A program made the position numbers and the translations under genes. A model generated the notes under the pieces. It saw only the letters and a program-made list of their open reading frames with translations. It was not told the origin of the DNA and did not search any database. Of a stretch of DNA of 64,000 bases, positions 9,573 to 18,160 are shown piece by piece. The DNA comes from an uncultured Prevotellaceae bacterium (GTDB lineage: Bacteria; Bacteroidota; Bacteroidia; Bacteroidales; UBA932): contig CAMVFZ010000003.1 of assembly GCA_947166905.1 (NCBI GenBank), positions 62,001 through 126,000 on the forward strand. The letters run 5' to 3'. Numbering within the stretch: position 1 is the stretch's first letter; every line of letters starts with the position of its first letter.

Positions 9573-10664
9573 ATGGAAGCGCAAGATATACTTAAGGATG
9601 TAATCTTTGTCATCCTTTACGGTGGCGTAATAATGCTGAGCATTGTGGCGGCACTTTATCTGCTGCTGCGGCGCGGCAATGCAATCGCACCGCAGGTGGT
9701 GCCACCTGTGCGTTTGCGCCGATGGGCTGCTGCTTTCCTGATGGCATGTGCCTTTAGCCGCGTGTTATGGGCATACTACGTCTTTCATCCTTCATTTACA
9801 TTTTACATAATTGTTTGCGTTCTGGATCTGCTGGTGCTGTTTCCTTCCATAACAGGCATCCTGGTGTCTATGCTTCAGGACCGGCAACGGCCGGTGTGGC
9901 CGATGCTGATGGCTCTGATTCCAGCCGTGATATTATCAGTCCTGTGCATTATCCGGGGAGACGATGCGCTTTTCATGCCGCTGAGCATTTATGTTAATGC
10001 TTTATACGGGCTGTTGATTCTTTATATGTTCTTTGCTGTCCGCAACTACGGCCGATGGTTAAGGGACAACTACGCAGACCTTGAGAACAAGGAGGTTTGG
10101 CATAGTATCATTATTCTGGCGCTTTTCCTGCTGTTTTTTGTCATGTACGGTGCCACAGAAGGAAGTTTCGCTATGGCGTATCTCCTTCAGATAGACGGTA
10201 TACTGATAGTAGTACTTCTGCTTTGGCGCGTAGAAACGTTGCAGCAGCTGGCCGAAAGTGCATCGTCGGAAGCGGAATCTGCCGAGGATGTGCAGAAATC
10301 ATTGGCATCGTCAGCCATTCCGGCCAACATCGGCCCGCTGCTTAAAAAGCTTTGCGAGGATGGACAGCTTTATCTGGAGCATGATCTGACTCTGGCTCAG
10401 CTTGCCAGCGCCATCGGCACAAACCGATATTATCTTAGTCAGCATTTTGCCCAGCGTGGGCTTACTTATAATGCTTATATCAACGGTCTGCGCGTCGGGC
10501 ATTTCGTACGGCTTTATCATGAGGCGATGGCTAACCGTCGCATTTTTACCGCCCAGCAGCTTGCTTTCGAGAGCGGATATCACAGTTACAGCACCTTCAG
10601 CGCCACGTTCAAGCAGAACGTGGGCATGACCGTTTCCCAGTGGATGCGCAGCGCTGCGAAATAG
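9573..10664 (+). CDS. Seven-transmembrane AraC-type transcriptional regulator
   Basis: The 363-residue protein has about seven hydrophobic segments in the first 240 residues, then a linker, then a C-terminal AraC/XylS double helix-turn-helix (about 265-360; LTLAQLASAIGTNRYYLSQHF and FESGYHSYSTFSATFKQNVGM). It is therefore probably a membrane-anchored one-component regulator; the ligand and targets are unknown. The ATG at 9573 is only 4 nt after the tRNA-Ser 3' end, with no room for a promoter or ribosome-binding site, so it may be read from the tRNA transcript. The open frame continues upstream through the tRNA, which is not a credible start. The next internal Met lies inside the first TM segment. 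Confidence 0.85.
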   Translation: MEAQDILKDVIFVILYGGVIMLSIVAALYLLLRRGNAIAPQVVPPVRLRRWAAAFLMACAFSRVLWAYYVFHPSFTFYIIVCVLDLLVLFPSITGILVSMLQDRQRPVWPMLMALIPAVILSVLCIIRGDDALFMPLSIYVNALYGLLILYMFFAVRNYGRWLRDNYADLENKEVWHSIIILALFLLFFVMYGATEGSFAMAYLLQIDGILIVVLLLWRVETLQQLAESASSEAESAEDVQKSLASSAIPANIGPLLKKLCEDGQLYLEHDLTLAQLASAIGTNRYYLSQHFAQRGLTYNAYINGLRVGHFVRLYHEAMANRRIFTAQQLAFESGYHSYSTFSATFKQNVGMTVSQWMRSAAK

Positions 10665-11026
10665 TTTGAAAATCAATTAGAGGGCGTATATCTGGATCCT
10701 TCCCTTCAGGATGACCGATGGATAACGGAAGGCAGACCGCGATGCCGGCCTTCTTGTAATCGACCCCTGTCTGGATTGGGGGTGCGATCTGGCTCACGTA
10801 GAAGAGTATGTCCGGGGCAAGAACTCTATCGCAAGATCCGCCAGCTTCCGTCGTGATGGCCTTGCCATCCGCCACGTAAGGACAGAATAAATAATGCCGC
10901 CTTCCCTCACTTTCAGAATTTGCAAAATTGTTTCAGAATTTGCAAAAAGTGAGGGGAGAAGCCGGGAGACTATTGCACGGATGAGGTGTGATTTATTAAC
11001 TTTATAAATCCTTTTAAATACGCGCA
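10665..11026. other. Non-coding stretch without a recognisable gene
   Basis: These 362 bp lie between the AraC regulator and the small ORF at 11027. Two overlapping minus-strand reading frames (10609-10875 and 10794-11027) are open, but I recognise neither product and they run into the regulator gene or each other. The stretch may be a decayed gene fragment. Its one clear structure is the repeat element at 10904-10955. Confidence 0.5.
10904..10955. repeat. Nested direct and inverted repeat
   Basis: A 17-bp unit TTTCAGAATTTGCAAAA occurs twice (10911-10927 and 10931-10947) with a 20-bp period. The pair is framed by the inverted repeat CCCTCACTTT (10904-10913) and AAAGTGAGGG (10946-10955). The 20-bp period puts both units on the same DNA face, which suits a dimeric regulator. 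It lies 72 bp before the small gene at 11027 and 240 bp after an AraC-type gene. Operator function is an inference; a small palindromic mobile element is the alternative. Confidence 0.6.
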
Positions 11027-11272
11027 ATGAATCAGAAGAATACTATAACATGTATGATACCTCGTCGTCTGCTGGAGTATGTGCCGCTACTAATACGCGG
11101 TACATGGGCAGACAGGATAGTGTCCAAGTTCAGAGAGAACAATCCGGTTCTTTATGCCGAAATGGGACAGTGGCGGGAAATCCCGGAAGAAGAGATGGAC
11201 GCGGTTAACAAAGAAATATTAACCGCGGCCGAACAGGTTCATCTGGAAACCGTAGATGACAACAGCAATTAA
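11027..11272 (+). CDS. Small protein of unknown function (81 aa)
   Basis: I do not recognise this 81-residue protein. It has no signal peptide or membrane segment; the N-terminal half is basic (RRLLEY, WADRIVSKFRENN) and the C-terminal half acidic (EIPEEEMDAVNKEIL). A TTAACTTTA motif 30 bp upstream is one base away from the -7 consensus. It ends 2 nt before the convergent stop of the phosphatase-glycosidase fusion. Codon use resembles its neighbours and the frame is clean, so it is probably a real gene. Confidence 0.55.
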   Translation: MNQKNTITCMIPRRLLEYVPLLIRGTWADRIVSKFRENNPVLYAEMGQWREIPEEEMDAVNKEILTAAEQVHLETVDDNSN

Positions 11273-11274
11273 GT

Positions 11275-13368
11275 CTACTTTACAATGATGACATTCGGGA
11301 CGGTGCGTTCACCCGAATGGTCGAAGACCTTGTTGTCATAGGGGTGGTTAAGTACGCCCTGCTCACTGGTCCATAGGGTAGAGGAGCCGCCGCCGTCAAG
11401 GTTCATGGCCTCGTACATGCCAAGGGACTCACACAGAACCGTAAGTTCTGATATACTCATACCATCTGCCCGCGCGGGAAAGCGCCCGTCAATCACTATG
11501 AAATACACCCAACCGTCGGCCGTGTAGCCGATGATGCTGCGCGGATGCCTGCGGGCATAGAAACCGCGGTAAGACTTGGAACCGTCGTCCTCATAAATCA
11601 CCGGCTTGCCGTCTTCCATGAGGATGGGGCCGGATACAATGGCCTCTCGCCAGCCTTTGGCCGCGGTAGCGGTAGTCTTGGCGTCAACGGAGACGATATC
11701 TATCTTTTTGCCTTTTTTATCCTGAATCCTGAACATGGCGTTGCAGCGGTCTACGTCGTCGGAGGTGCTGGTGCTGATTACCTTGCCCTCGTCCTTTACG
11801 TAGGTCACGGGCATTAGCTGCTTGTCAAAATAACTGCCGTTGATGGCGGCCAGGGCCTTGTTTTTCTCTCCGAAGTCACTGGTCACCATCGCCGACGGAC
11901 CATCTGATTCAACCACTGATATTGAATGTTCCCAAATAGGGAAGCGGGCGATGGATATGCTCTGTGTGCTGCCAAATACCTTTACCGATGCGGCTCCGAA
12001 TTCCACCCTGGTGCCGTCAACAGTCTGCCAGCCCCAGTCGGTGCTCTTAAAGATAGCAAACGGCTCGGTAGTAGTAACCTTGTGCTTGGAATCATTTATA
12101 ATTGGCTGATAGTGAGCCTTGAAGTCTGACCACTTGTAGTAGGGACCGCTAACGGCAGTAAGAGGCAGAGTGGCCTCACGCTCGTTTACAAGCACCTTTA
12201 CAAGCACGTCACCTGCGTCATTCCTATAGAAAACCAGCTGCACTGATGCTCCCATGGGGATATTGTAGCTGGGAAAGATTTCCAGGCCCTCTTCAAAAGA
12301 AGATGTTGCGCGGCCGTAGCCGTTTACATCCAGCACGGTCATTAGTGGAGCGATGCCTGAATCGTGCCCGAAGCGCAGCCTAAGCTGGGTATTGCCGGAG
12401 GCGATATCAGCATCGGCGGCTTCTATAATCTGATCAAGGGTAAAGGCTGCGTAATCCAGCACCAGGCTCTGCGAGCCCTCGTATCTTGCCACTGCAAGGA
12501 AGTATCCGGCCGATGTTCCCTTCCAAATCTGAAGCAGTTCCTCCTTAGAGAATACGTCGTCGAAGTAAGTCTGGTCATGGTCTATGCAACGGGTGCAGGT
12601 AACCACGCTGTGAAGGTATTCGATGAACTTCTCCGGGCTGGTCTTAAGGACATCGTTCAGTACGTCAGCAGAAGTGAAGAACCTTTCCGTTATTTCCTTC
12701 CAGGGAACGGTCTGCTCAAAGTATTCTTTGTGCTTTTTCTCGGCCTCCTTGCCTGCTTTGAACCCGTCTTTAATCAGGTATGGGTTGGTAGAAAGGCTGG
12801 GCTGCAGCCACGAAGCGTACTTCGCGGAGGCATCGGCAGAAAAATCAATATCCTTGTCCAGGGCCTGCAGGCTGGAGAGGCAGGACCACATGCTCATTAT
12901 CACCCTGGGAGACTCGGTGGATACCGCCTCTACATGGGTCGGCCCGTCAAAAACCTCAGGGAACCGCTGATACATGTGCATTCCGATGCTTTTGTGTTGG
13001 TCTTTGCCGATACCGGTCAGGTTGCCCCTGGAATACCTTACTTTCTGATAGTATTTTTCATATCGGGAGTATAGCGCCTTGCCCGCGTCGGTTAGATAAC
13101 CGCCCTCGGCTGCCTTGGTCAGCCAGTCGTGAAGCGCATCGTACTCGCTAGTGCAATAACGTGCGCCGTGCCTGCCGAAGTGGCTGATATAGAAGGGTTT
13201 GTAACCATCGGGGGAAGGAGTTAGCGCAGGCGCGTCCTTGTAGTCATATACGTAGAAGGAGCCTGCGGCTTTGTATGGGTCCTGACTGATAGCATCTATG
13301 GGGCTCTGCGCAAAACAGAGTCCCATAGTCAATACAGTCAGAAAGCATGATACTGATACTTTCTTCAT
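11275..13368 (-). CDS. Secreted histidine acid phosphatase fused to a phosphodiester glycosidase (NAGPA-like) domain
   Basis: The 697-residue protein has a type I signal peptide (cleavage probably after CFA, residue 20) and two catalytic modules. Residues about 30-425 form a branch 2 histidine phosphatase of the acid phosphatase/phytase/MINPP type, with RHG at 66-68 (phosphate-accepting His) and the HD proton-donor motif at 335-336 (GHDSG). Residues about 440-697 form a phosphodiester glycosidase domain, related to the lysosomal uncovering enzyme NAGPA: AAINGSYF (507-514), ARRHPRSIIGY, DGRFPARADG and NLDGGGSSTLW (656-666). The pair suggests removal of a sugar from a phosphodiester followed by removal of the exposed phosphate, in the periplasm or outside. 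It is the last gene of the sigma-FecR-SusCD operon, 6 nt after the previous gene. Substrate is inferred only; phytate is another possibility for the phosphatase half. Confidence 0.85.
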   Translation of the reverse strand: MKKVSVSCFLTVLTMGLCFAQSPIDAISQDPYKAAGSFYVYDYKDAPALTPSPDGYKPFYISHFGRHGARYCTSEYDALHDWLTKAAEGGYLTDAGKALYSRYEKYYQKVRYSRGNLTGIGKDQHKSIGMHMYQRFPEVFDGPTHVEAVSTESPRVIMSMWSCLSSLQALDKDIDFSADASAKYASWLQPSLSTNPYLIKDGFKAGKEAEKKHKEYFEQTVPWKEITERFFTSADVLNDVLKTSPEKFIEYLHSVVTCTRCIDHDQTYFDDVFSKEELLQIWKGTSAGYFLAVARYEGSQSLVLDYAAFTLDQIIEAADADIASGNTQLRLRFGHDSGIAPLMTVLDVNGYGRATSSFEEGLEIFPSYNIPMGASVQLVFYRNDAGDVLVKVLVNEREATLPLTAVSGPYYKWSDFKAHYQPIINDSKHKVTTTEPFAIFKSTDWGWQTVDGTRVEFGAASVKVFGSTQSISIARFPIWEHSISVVESDGPSAMVTSDFGEKNKALAAINGSYFDKQLMPVTYVKDEGKVISTSTSDDVDRCNAMFRIQDKKGKKIDIVSVDAKTTATAAKGWREAIVSGPILMEDGKPVIYEDDGSKSYRGFYARRHPRSIIGYTADGWVYFIVIDGRFPARADGMSISELTVLCESLGMYEAMNLDGGGSSTLWTSEQGVLNHPYDNKVFDHSGERTVPNVIIVK

Positions 13369-13374
13369 TAAGAA

Positions 13375-14562
13375 TTATTTTAAATCACTTACGATGTATA
13401 TGGCGTTTCCGGTTGCACGAAGCTTGGTGCCGTTCCAGTCCCAGCGGTTCTCGCATACATGGTTTACAATGTTCCTGGAGTTACCCTGACCGTAAACCCA
13501 CATTGCGGTTCCGCCGCCACCGTCCATGTTCATGGCGTAGTAGCAACCCATTCCCTTCATGAACTTGGCCAGAAGGGGAGTCTCCATACCGATGGCCCTT
13601 TCGTCAGCTGTGCTGCGGTCCCATCGGCCGTCAATAGCAACCTGGACGAAGGTTTTGTGATCCCTTGAAATGCCGATAGCGGTACGGGGATGGGTGGTCT
13701 TCAGGAAGTCTGCGGTGTAATCCTCTTTGTACTCCTGGATAACTCCTTCGTATACAAGCAGAGGACCGCCGGCTCCTACAGTCTTGTTGGGGAGCGCTGC
13801 TGCGTCAAAGTTGTCTTTAACCTTCACGATGGACGGAACATTGTCGTCGATGGTCAAGGCGCAGTTATAAACAAAGTATTCTGAAGGATCGTTCTCCCTG
13901 GCATTCCTCTTGACTTCTCCGTTAACGCGTACAAAGTGGCAGCATGCCATAGGACCGTTGGTTCCTACAAGTGCGTCAAGGTACTCGCATTTCTGGTCCA
14001 GGTCCATAAGGTTGTCATCACTGTAGTTGTAGTAGATGCCAAGGCGGTTGTGCTCGTTAAGAGTGGTGCGCAGAATGTTGATGTTGCGGATCTGGCCCTC
14101 CCACATACCGTGGAAAGTAGTCCACTCGACACCCTCGCGGATCTTTACGGTTTTAGCACCTTCCAGAACGATACTGGGCGTATCGTCCCAGGGCTCGGGC
14201 TCCTTGGTGAATTCCAGGATTACGGATAAGGACTCCTTACCTTTGATGGAAACCCTGATCTTGGCCTGGGTCCTGTCGGTCTGGGGGGCTATGAAAACAA
14301 TCTTGGTCTCTGTAGCCTCTGTAACTTCAAGGGATTTTGAATCCAGACCAACACCCATGAGGACCTTAACGTCAGAGAGTTTGGAACTGAAATTGGTGCC
14401 GCTGAGCTGTACGGGTTTACCTGCAACAGCCTTGCCTTCGTAATCTGTTGTGATGCCCGTGATAGTGGGCTCCGGCAAGTCGTCGGAGCCACTGTTCTTA
14501 CTGCAGGAAGCGGCAGCCACTGCAAGTACAGGCAATATAAGAAGTAATAGTACTTTTTTCAT
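13375..14562 (-). CDS. Lipoprotein with TIG domain and phosphodiester glycosidase (NAGPA-like) domain
   Basis: This 395-residue lipoprotein (signal peptide, Cys20) has an N-terminal IPT/TIG immunoglobulin-like domain (about 32-118) and a C-terminal phosphodiester glycosidase domain (about 135-395). Family motifs are HPRTAIG (291-297), DGRWDRS (311-317) and NMDGGGGTAMW (345-355). The segment that reads as an NG-aromatic motif in many relatives is TNGPMACCHF here (201-210), so activity cannot be assumed. It probably sits on the outer membrane and either cleaves or binds sugar phosphodiesters. It is 10 nt downstream of the DUF1735/GLUG gene and 6 nt upstream of the phosphatase fusion, which carries a second copy of the same domain. 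Confidence 0.82.
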   Translation of the reverse strand: MKKVLLLLILPVLAVAAASCSKNSGSDDLPEPTITGITTDYEGKAVAGKPVQLSGTNFSSKLSDVKVLMGVGLDSKSLEVTEATETKIVFIAPQTDRTQAKIRVSIKGKESLSVILEFTKEPEPWDDTPSIVLEGAKTVKIREGVEWTTFHGMWEGQIRNINILRTTLNEHNRLGIYYNYSDDNLMDLDQKCEYLDALVGTNGPMACCHFVRVNGEVKRNARENDPSEYFVYNCALTIDDNVPSIVKVKDNFDAAALPNKTVGAGGPLLVYEGVIQEYKEDYTADFLKTTHPRTAIGISRDHKTFVQVAIDGRWDRSTADERAIGMETPLLAKFMKGMGCYYAMNMDGGGGTAMWVYGQGNSRNIVNHVCENRWDWNGTKLRATGNAIYIVSDLK

Positions 14563-14572
14563 ATTCTATTAG

Positions 14573-16309
14573 TTATTTCAGCTTGGGTTCATCTGCGCTG
14601 AGGTCCCAAATATCGGAACTCCAGCCAAGTGCAATAGCGTGTGAAGTAATGGTTCCTTCAGTGCCATAGTAGTTGCCTGTGGTAGGAACGGCATCGGCCG
14701 GGAAGCAGAATGCCCAGTTAGATACATTCCAAGCAATGAAGCCGCTGCAGCTTACAGCTCCGCCATTGTTACCAAGCACGATACCGGAAGCTCCGGGCAG
14801 TGCGATGGCGCTGACGTCGGAAGTTGTATAACCATTGACAATGGTAAGTATACCGGTATTGTTACGGCCTACGAAACCAGAGCTCCAACGACGGGCCTGG
14901 ATAGCACCGGTAGCATAGCAGTTTTCGATAGATACGGTACCCTTTTCGATGTAACCGAGCAGTGCGCCTGCGCCGGCCTTGTTGTTGGTCTGAGGCAGGG
15001 TTACGCTACCGGTAGCATAGCTCTTGCTGATTGCAACTGATTCCTGGGTATCGACAACACCGATGAGGCCGCCGCCGAAGTGACCAAGACCCTCTACGTC
15101 GCCAGTGGCGTAGCAGTTCTCTACTGAGCCGCCGTGAATCTGGCCGATCAAACCGCCGGCGCGGGAATAACCGGTGCTTGCGTTGTTAACCTTTCCGGTT
15201 GCAGAGCAACCCTTGACTGTTGCAGTCTGGATAAAAGCTACAAGGCCACCAGTATAGTAGTTGGTTGAGGTAACATCGCCAGTGGCAACGCAGTTGATGA
15301 GTGTGCCGGCTTCCATGCGGCCGATGAGGCCACCGACCTGCTGTCCACCGCTTACAGGGCAGTCAACGGTTACATTTTCAACTACACCACCCTGCAGGTA
15401 ACCGATAAGGCCACCGATGCGGTTGTTGGTATTTGTAATCTCTGCATTCTTAACTACGATATTCTTTGCCACAACGGTATTGGGCTTCTCTGCGGATCCG
15501 GCTACACCGGCCAGAACGCCACAATCGGCAGTGGTTGCGGAAATGGCAACTCCGTCGATGGTAAGGTTCTCTACGCCACCCTCGAGTACTGAGAACAGGC
15601 TTGCGGTAAGATTGCTGATGGTATGGTTGTCTCCGTCAAGGGCAATCTTCTTGCCTGTTCCGTTAATGGGCTCCCATTCTACGCCGTTGAGGTCGATATC
15701 ATTGGCGAGTTTGAAGTAAACAGTCTCTCCGTCACGAAGCATAGCGCCGATCTTGAGGAAGGCATTTACATTGTTGAGGATGTAAGGATCGTCCTCGGTG
15801 CCTTCACCCTCCTGATCGGGGAGAAGCATCTTGAAGAGGATGTATGCAGCCTTGTCTTCAGGCATTTCATATGCTGCGGTACCTTCAACTTTGTTGGCAA
15901 CAAGGGGAAGGATATAGATGTCTCCGGGAACGCAACCTGCACCTTTCAGTGTGATGGTCTCCAGGGATGATGTCTTGTTGTAACGGGGAAGGATGAAAGG
16001 GGTTGTAGGAAGGTCGTAAGCCTCGGCGGGAAGCATCTGGTATGCTGTTCCGTGGGCTGCGTTATACTTCTCTACAAGATCTGCATTTGCGCCGAGGGTT
16101 ACGATGAGGGCCTCCTCCGGACCGGGGTCCGAAGTAAGGTTCACCTCAAATGTTTGGGACTGACGCTTGGGAATCTCTATGACATCCCCTGCATTTTTCA
16201 CACTGACCCCCAAAGATGCGGTAATGGTGGCCTTCTCATCGCTGTTGTTACAAGACAGGGCGATGAACAATGTGAGTGCGGATAGAATTGAACAAACTAT
16301 TCTTTTCAT
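14573..16309 (-). CDS. Surface lipoprotein with DUF1735 domain and GLUG repeats
   Basis: This 578-residue lipoprotein (Cys20) occupies the SusE/SGBP position after SusD. Residues about 30-163 resemble the DUF1735 (BT_3987-like N-terminal) domain common in polysaccharide-locus lipoproteins. Residues about 175-560 form a right-handed repeat with GLUG-type motifs: GGLIGYLQGG, GGLIGRMEAG, GGLVAFIQT, GGLIGQIHGG, GGGLIGVV and GALLGYIEKG, each about 35-40 residues apart with NC(Y)ATG turns. Such folds are found in adhesins and surface glycan-binding proteins. It follows SusD by 22 nt. A binding role for the same ligand as SusCD is inferred. Confidence 0.82.
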   Translation of the reverse strand: MKRIVCSILSALTLFIALSCNNSDEKATITASLGVSVKNAGDVIEIPKRQSQTFEVNLTSDPGPEEALIVTLGANADLVEKYNAAHGTAYQMLPAEAYDLPTTPFILPRYNKTSSLETITLKGAGCVPGDIYILPLVANKVEGTAAYEMPEDKAAYILFKMLLPDQEGEGTEDDPYILNNVNAFLKIGAMLRDGETVYFKLANDIDLNGVEWEPINGTGKKIALDGDNHTISNLTASLFSVLEGGVENLTIDGVAISATTADCGVLAGVAGSAEKPNTVVAKNIVVKNAEITNTNNRIGGLIGYLQGGVVENVTVDCPVSGGQQVGGLIGRMEAGTLINCVATGDVTSTNYYTGGLVAFIQTATVKGCSATGKVNNASTGYSRAGGLIGQIHGGSVENCYATGDVEGLGHFGGGLIGVVDTQESVAISKSYATGSVTLPQTNNKAGAGALLGYIEKGTVSIENCYATGAIQARRWSSGFVGRNNTGILTIVNGYTTSDVSAIALPGASGIVLGNNGGAVSCSGFIAWNVSNWAFCFPADAVPTTGNYYGTEGTITSHAIALGWSSDIWDLSADEPKLK

Positions 16310-16331
16310 ATCTTATTCTTCTGTTAATCAA

Positions 16332-18149
16332 TTAAAATGAGAGGCCGTCATTCCAGCCGGGGTTCTGGGTAAGAGCGCCCTGGGTAAGGCTTCTGTCCTC
16401 TACAGGGATAGGGTAGAGGTAGTCCCTGCCGTCGTTCCAGGTCCATCCGGGACGGGTGGTCTTGTGGAATTCAAGGCAGCCGGAATCACCGTCTGAAAGG
16501 GTTACGTCGGTACCGATCTTAAGAGCGAGCGCTGCGCTGCCTGCAGGTGCGGAATTGATGTACAGGGTTACGTCAGGTGTGCCGTCGTCGTTGAGGTCGT
16601 ATGTGCCTTCACCGGGGAAGTACATGCCAAGGAGGCGACTCTCGAAGGTGTGGCCTTCTGCCCAACGGATAACATCGTAGTAACGGTAGCCTTCCTGGAG
16701 GAGCTCGATAGTCCTTTCACGGCGGATTTCAAGGATGATACCCACGTTGGAAGAATTTTTCTCTGCAACCTTGGGATAACCTGAGTACTGGTCAAGCAGA
16801 TACGGGTCGGGGTTGGCATTGGCGGCAGCCATGTCGATGTTAGGCATACCCACGCGGTCGCGCAGAGGCTTGATAGCCCTGTCAATGTCGGCCTGTGTGA
16901 TGGTGCCAAGCTCGGCCTTGGCCTCGGCGTAGCTCAGGTAAACTTCTGCGGCGCGGAAGAGTACAAGGTCGCAGTATGACTGCTGATAAGTATCGTCCTC
17001 AGGGCCCATAAAGTACTTGATAGGAGCGTATCCGGTTACTGAGTTATTGATGTTAGGAGCGGTCTGGATATCGGTTCCAAGCCTGCAATAACCGGGAGTC
17101 CTGATGGTCTGTGCAAGACGGGGATCACGGTTCTTGGTTTCCTCTACGAACTGCATGGTCTCCCAACCTGCCTTGTCGGTGAAGCGTGAGCCATCCTTCA
17201 TAAGGTAGCTGGCGATAACCTTGCGGGTAAAACCGGTACGGCCAAGGGTAGAGCTTACGTAAGAGGCGTTTGCACTATGGGAAACACCGAACTCAACGCT
17301 GTAGTTTCTGGCAAGGATAATTTCCTTGTTGGTACCCTCAGAGATTCTGTACTTGGTGAACAGGCCGATGTAGTTTTTAACTGTGCTCTCAGAAGAGTAG
17401 ATTGAGTAACCGCTGGAAGTCATGAACTCGTCTGCGGCTGCTACAGCCTGCTCAAGATAGAATTTGTAATCCTTTGCGTCTGAAGGCAGGGTCTGAAGAG
17501 TAACGTCACCTGCGTGATACTTGCGGAATGTACCCTCGAAGAGGCAGAAACGTGCCTTAAGTGCAAGTGCAGTCCATTTTGTAACACGGTAGTCGGCGTG
17601 ATCGGCGGGCAGGTTCGCGATAGCGAAGTCGATGTCCTCGATCATCTTCTGCATTACATAATCACGGCTGTCACGGGGTTTGTAAAGTTCCTCGTCATCG
17701 GAGCCAAGGGTGTGGTCGTACCACGGCACGTCACCGAACATCTTTACTTTCTCGAAGTAGAAATATGCGCGGAAGAAGCGTGCGAGACCGTCGTACTGAT
17801 TCCTGATTTTCTCGTCTTTGCAGTGGTGTGAATCCTCAAGGAAGGTGTTGATCTTGCGAAGGTTACCCCAAGACCAGCCACTGTCTCCGGAATTGATGGT
17901 CCTACCGCCCCAGAGTGCCTGGTTCAGATCTGTACCGATGGTTGCGTCGCTGTTCTCTGCGTACAGGTCGCTGGCGCCGGGGAACATGGTGTAGAACGCA
18001 TTTGTATATGTCTGCATCTCTGTCTCCGTAGACAGGAAGGTCTCAGGAGAAAGCTTGTCCAGAGGGAACTTGTCCAGTACATCCTCGCAGGATGTGAAAA
18101 GAAGCGAAGCGCTAAGCAGGACGCCAATATATTTTATGCTGGTTTTCAT
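16332..18149 (-). CDS. susD-like: SusD-family glycan-binding lipoprotein
   Basis: SusD proteins cap the SusC channel and bind oligosaccharides at the outer membrane. Starting at 18149 gives 605 residues with signal peptide and Cys21 (LLFTSCEDVLDK). Family features are the N-terminal DKFPLDKLSPETF, the TPR-like LARFFRAYFYFEKVKMFGDVPW segment, and the C-terminal RRERTIELLQEGYRYYDVIRW region. An in-frame ATG at 18161 would overlap the SusC stop and give a poorer signal peptide. It lies 11 nt after susC and belongs to the sigma-regulated operon. Confidence 0.93.
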   Translation of the reverse strand: MKTSIKYIGVLLSASLLFTSCEDVLDKFPLDKLSPETFLSTETEMQTYTNAFYTMFPGASDLYAENSDATIGTDLNQALWGGRTINSGDSGWSWGNLRKINTFLEDSHHCKDEKIRNQYDGLARFFRAYFYFEKVKMFGDVPWYDHTLGSDDEELYKPRDSRDYVMQKMIEDIDFAIANLPADHADYRVTKWTALALKARFCLFEGTFRKYHAGDVTLQTLPSDAKDYKFYLEQAVAAADEFMTSSGYSIYSSESTVKNYIGLFTKYRISEGTNKEIILARNYSVEFGVSHSANASYVSSTLGRTGFTRKVIASYLMKDGSRFTDKAGWETMQFVEETKNRDPRLAQTIRTPGYCRLGTDIQTAPNINNSVTGYAPIKYFMGPEDDTYQQSYCDLVLFRAAEVYLSYAEAKAELGTITQADIDRAIKPLRDRVGMPNIDMAAANANPDPYLLDQYSGYPKVAEKNSSNVGIILEIRRERTIELLQEGYRYYDVIRWAEGHTFESRLLGMYFPGEGTYDLNDDGTPDVTLYINSAPAGSAALALKIGTDVTLSDGDSGCLEFHKTTRPGWTWNDGRDYLYPIPVEDRSLTQGALTQNPGWNDGLSF

Positions 18150-18160
18150 ATGGATAGTCA

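Noticed and set aside
9560..9600. Possible integration (att) site at the tRNA 3' end
   Set aside because: No integrase and no repeat of the tRNA 3' end further along the window.
10609..11027. Two overlapping minus-strand frames (88 and 77 codons)
   Set aside because: No recognisable product, mutual overlap, and one enters the AraC coding region; at most a decayed fragment.
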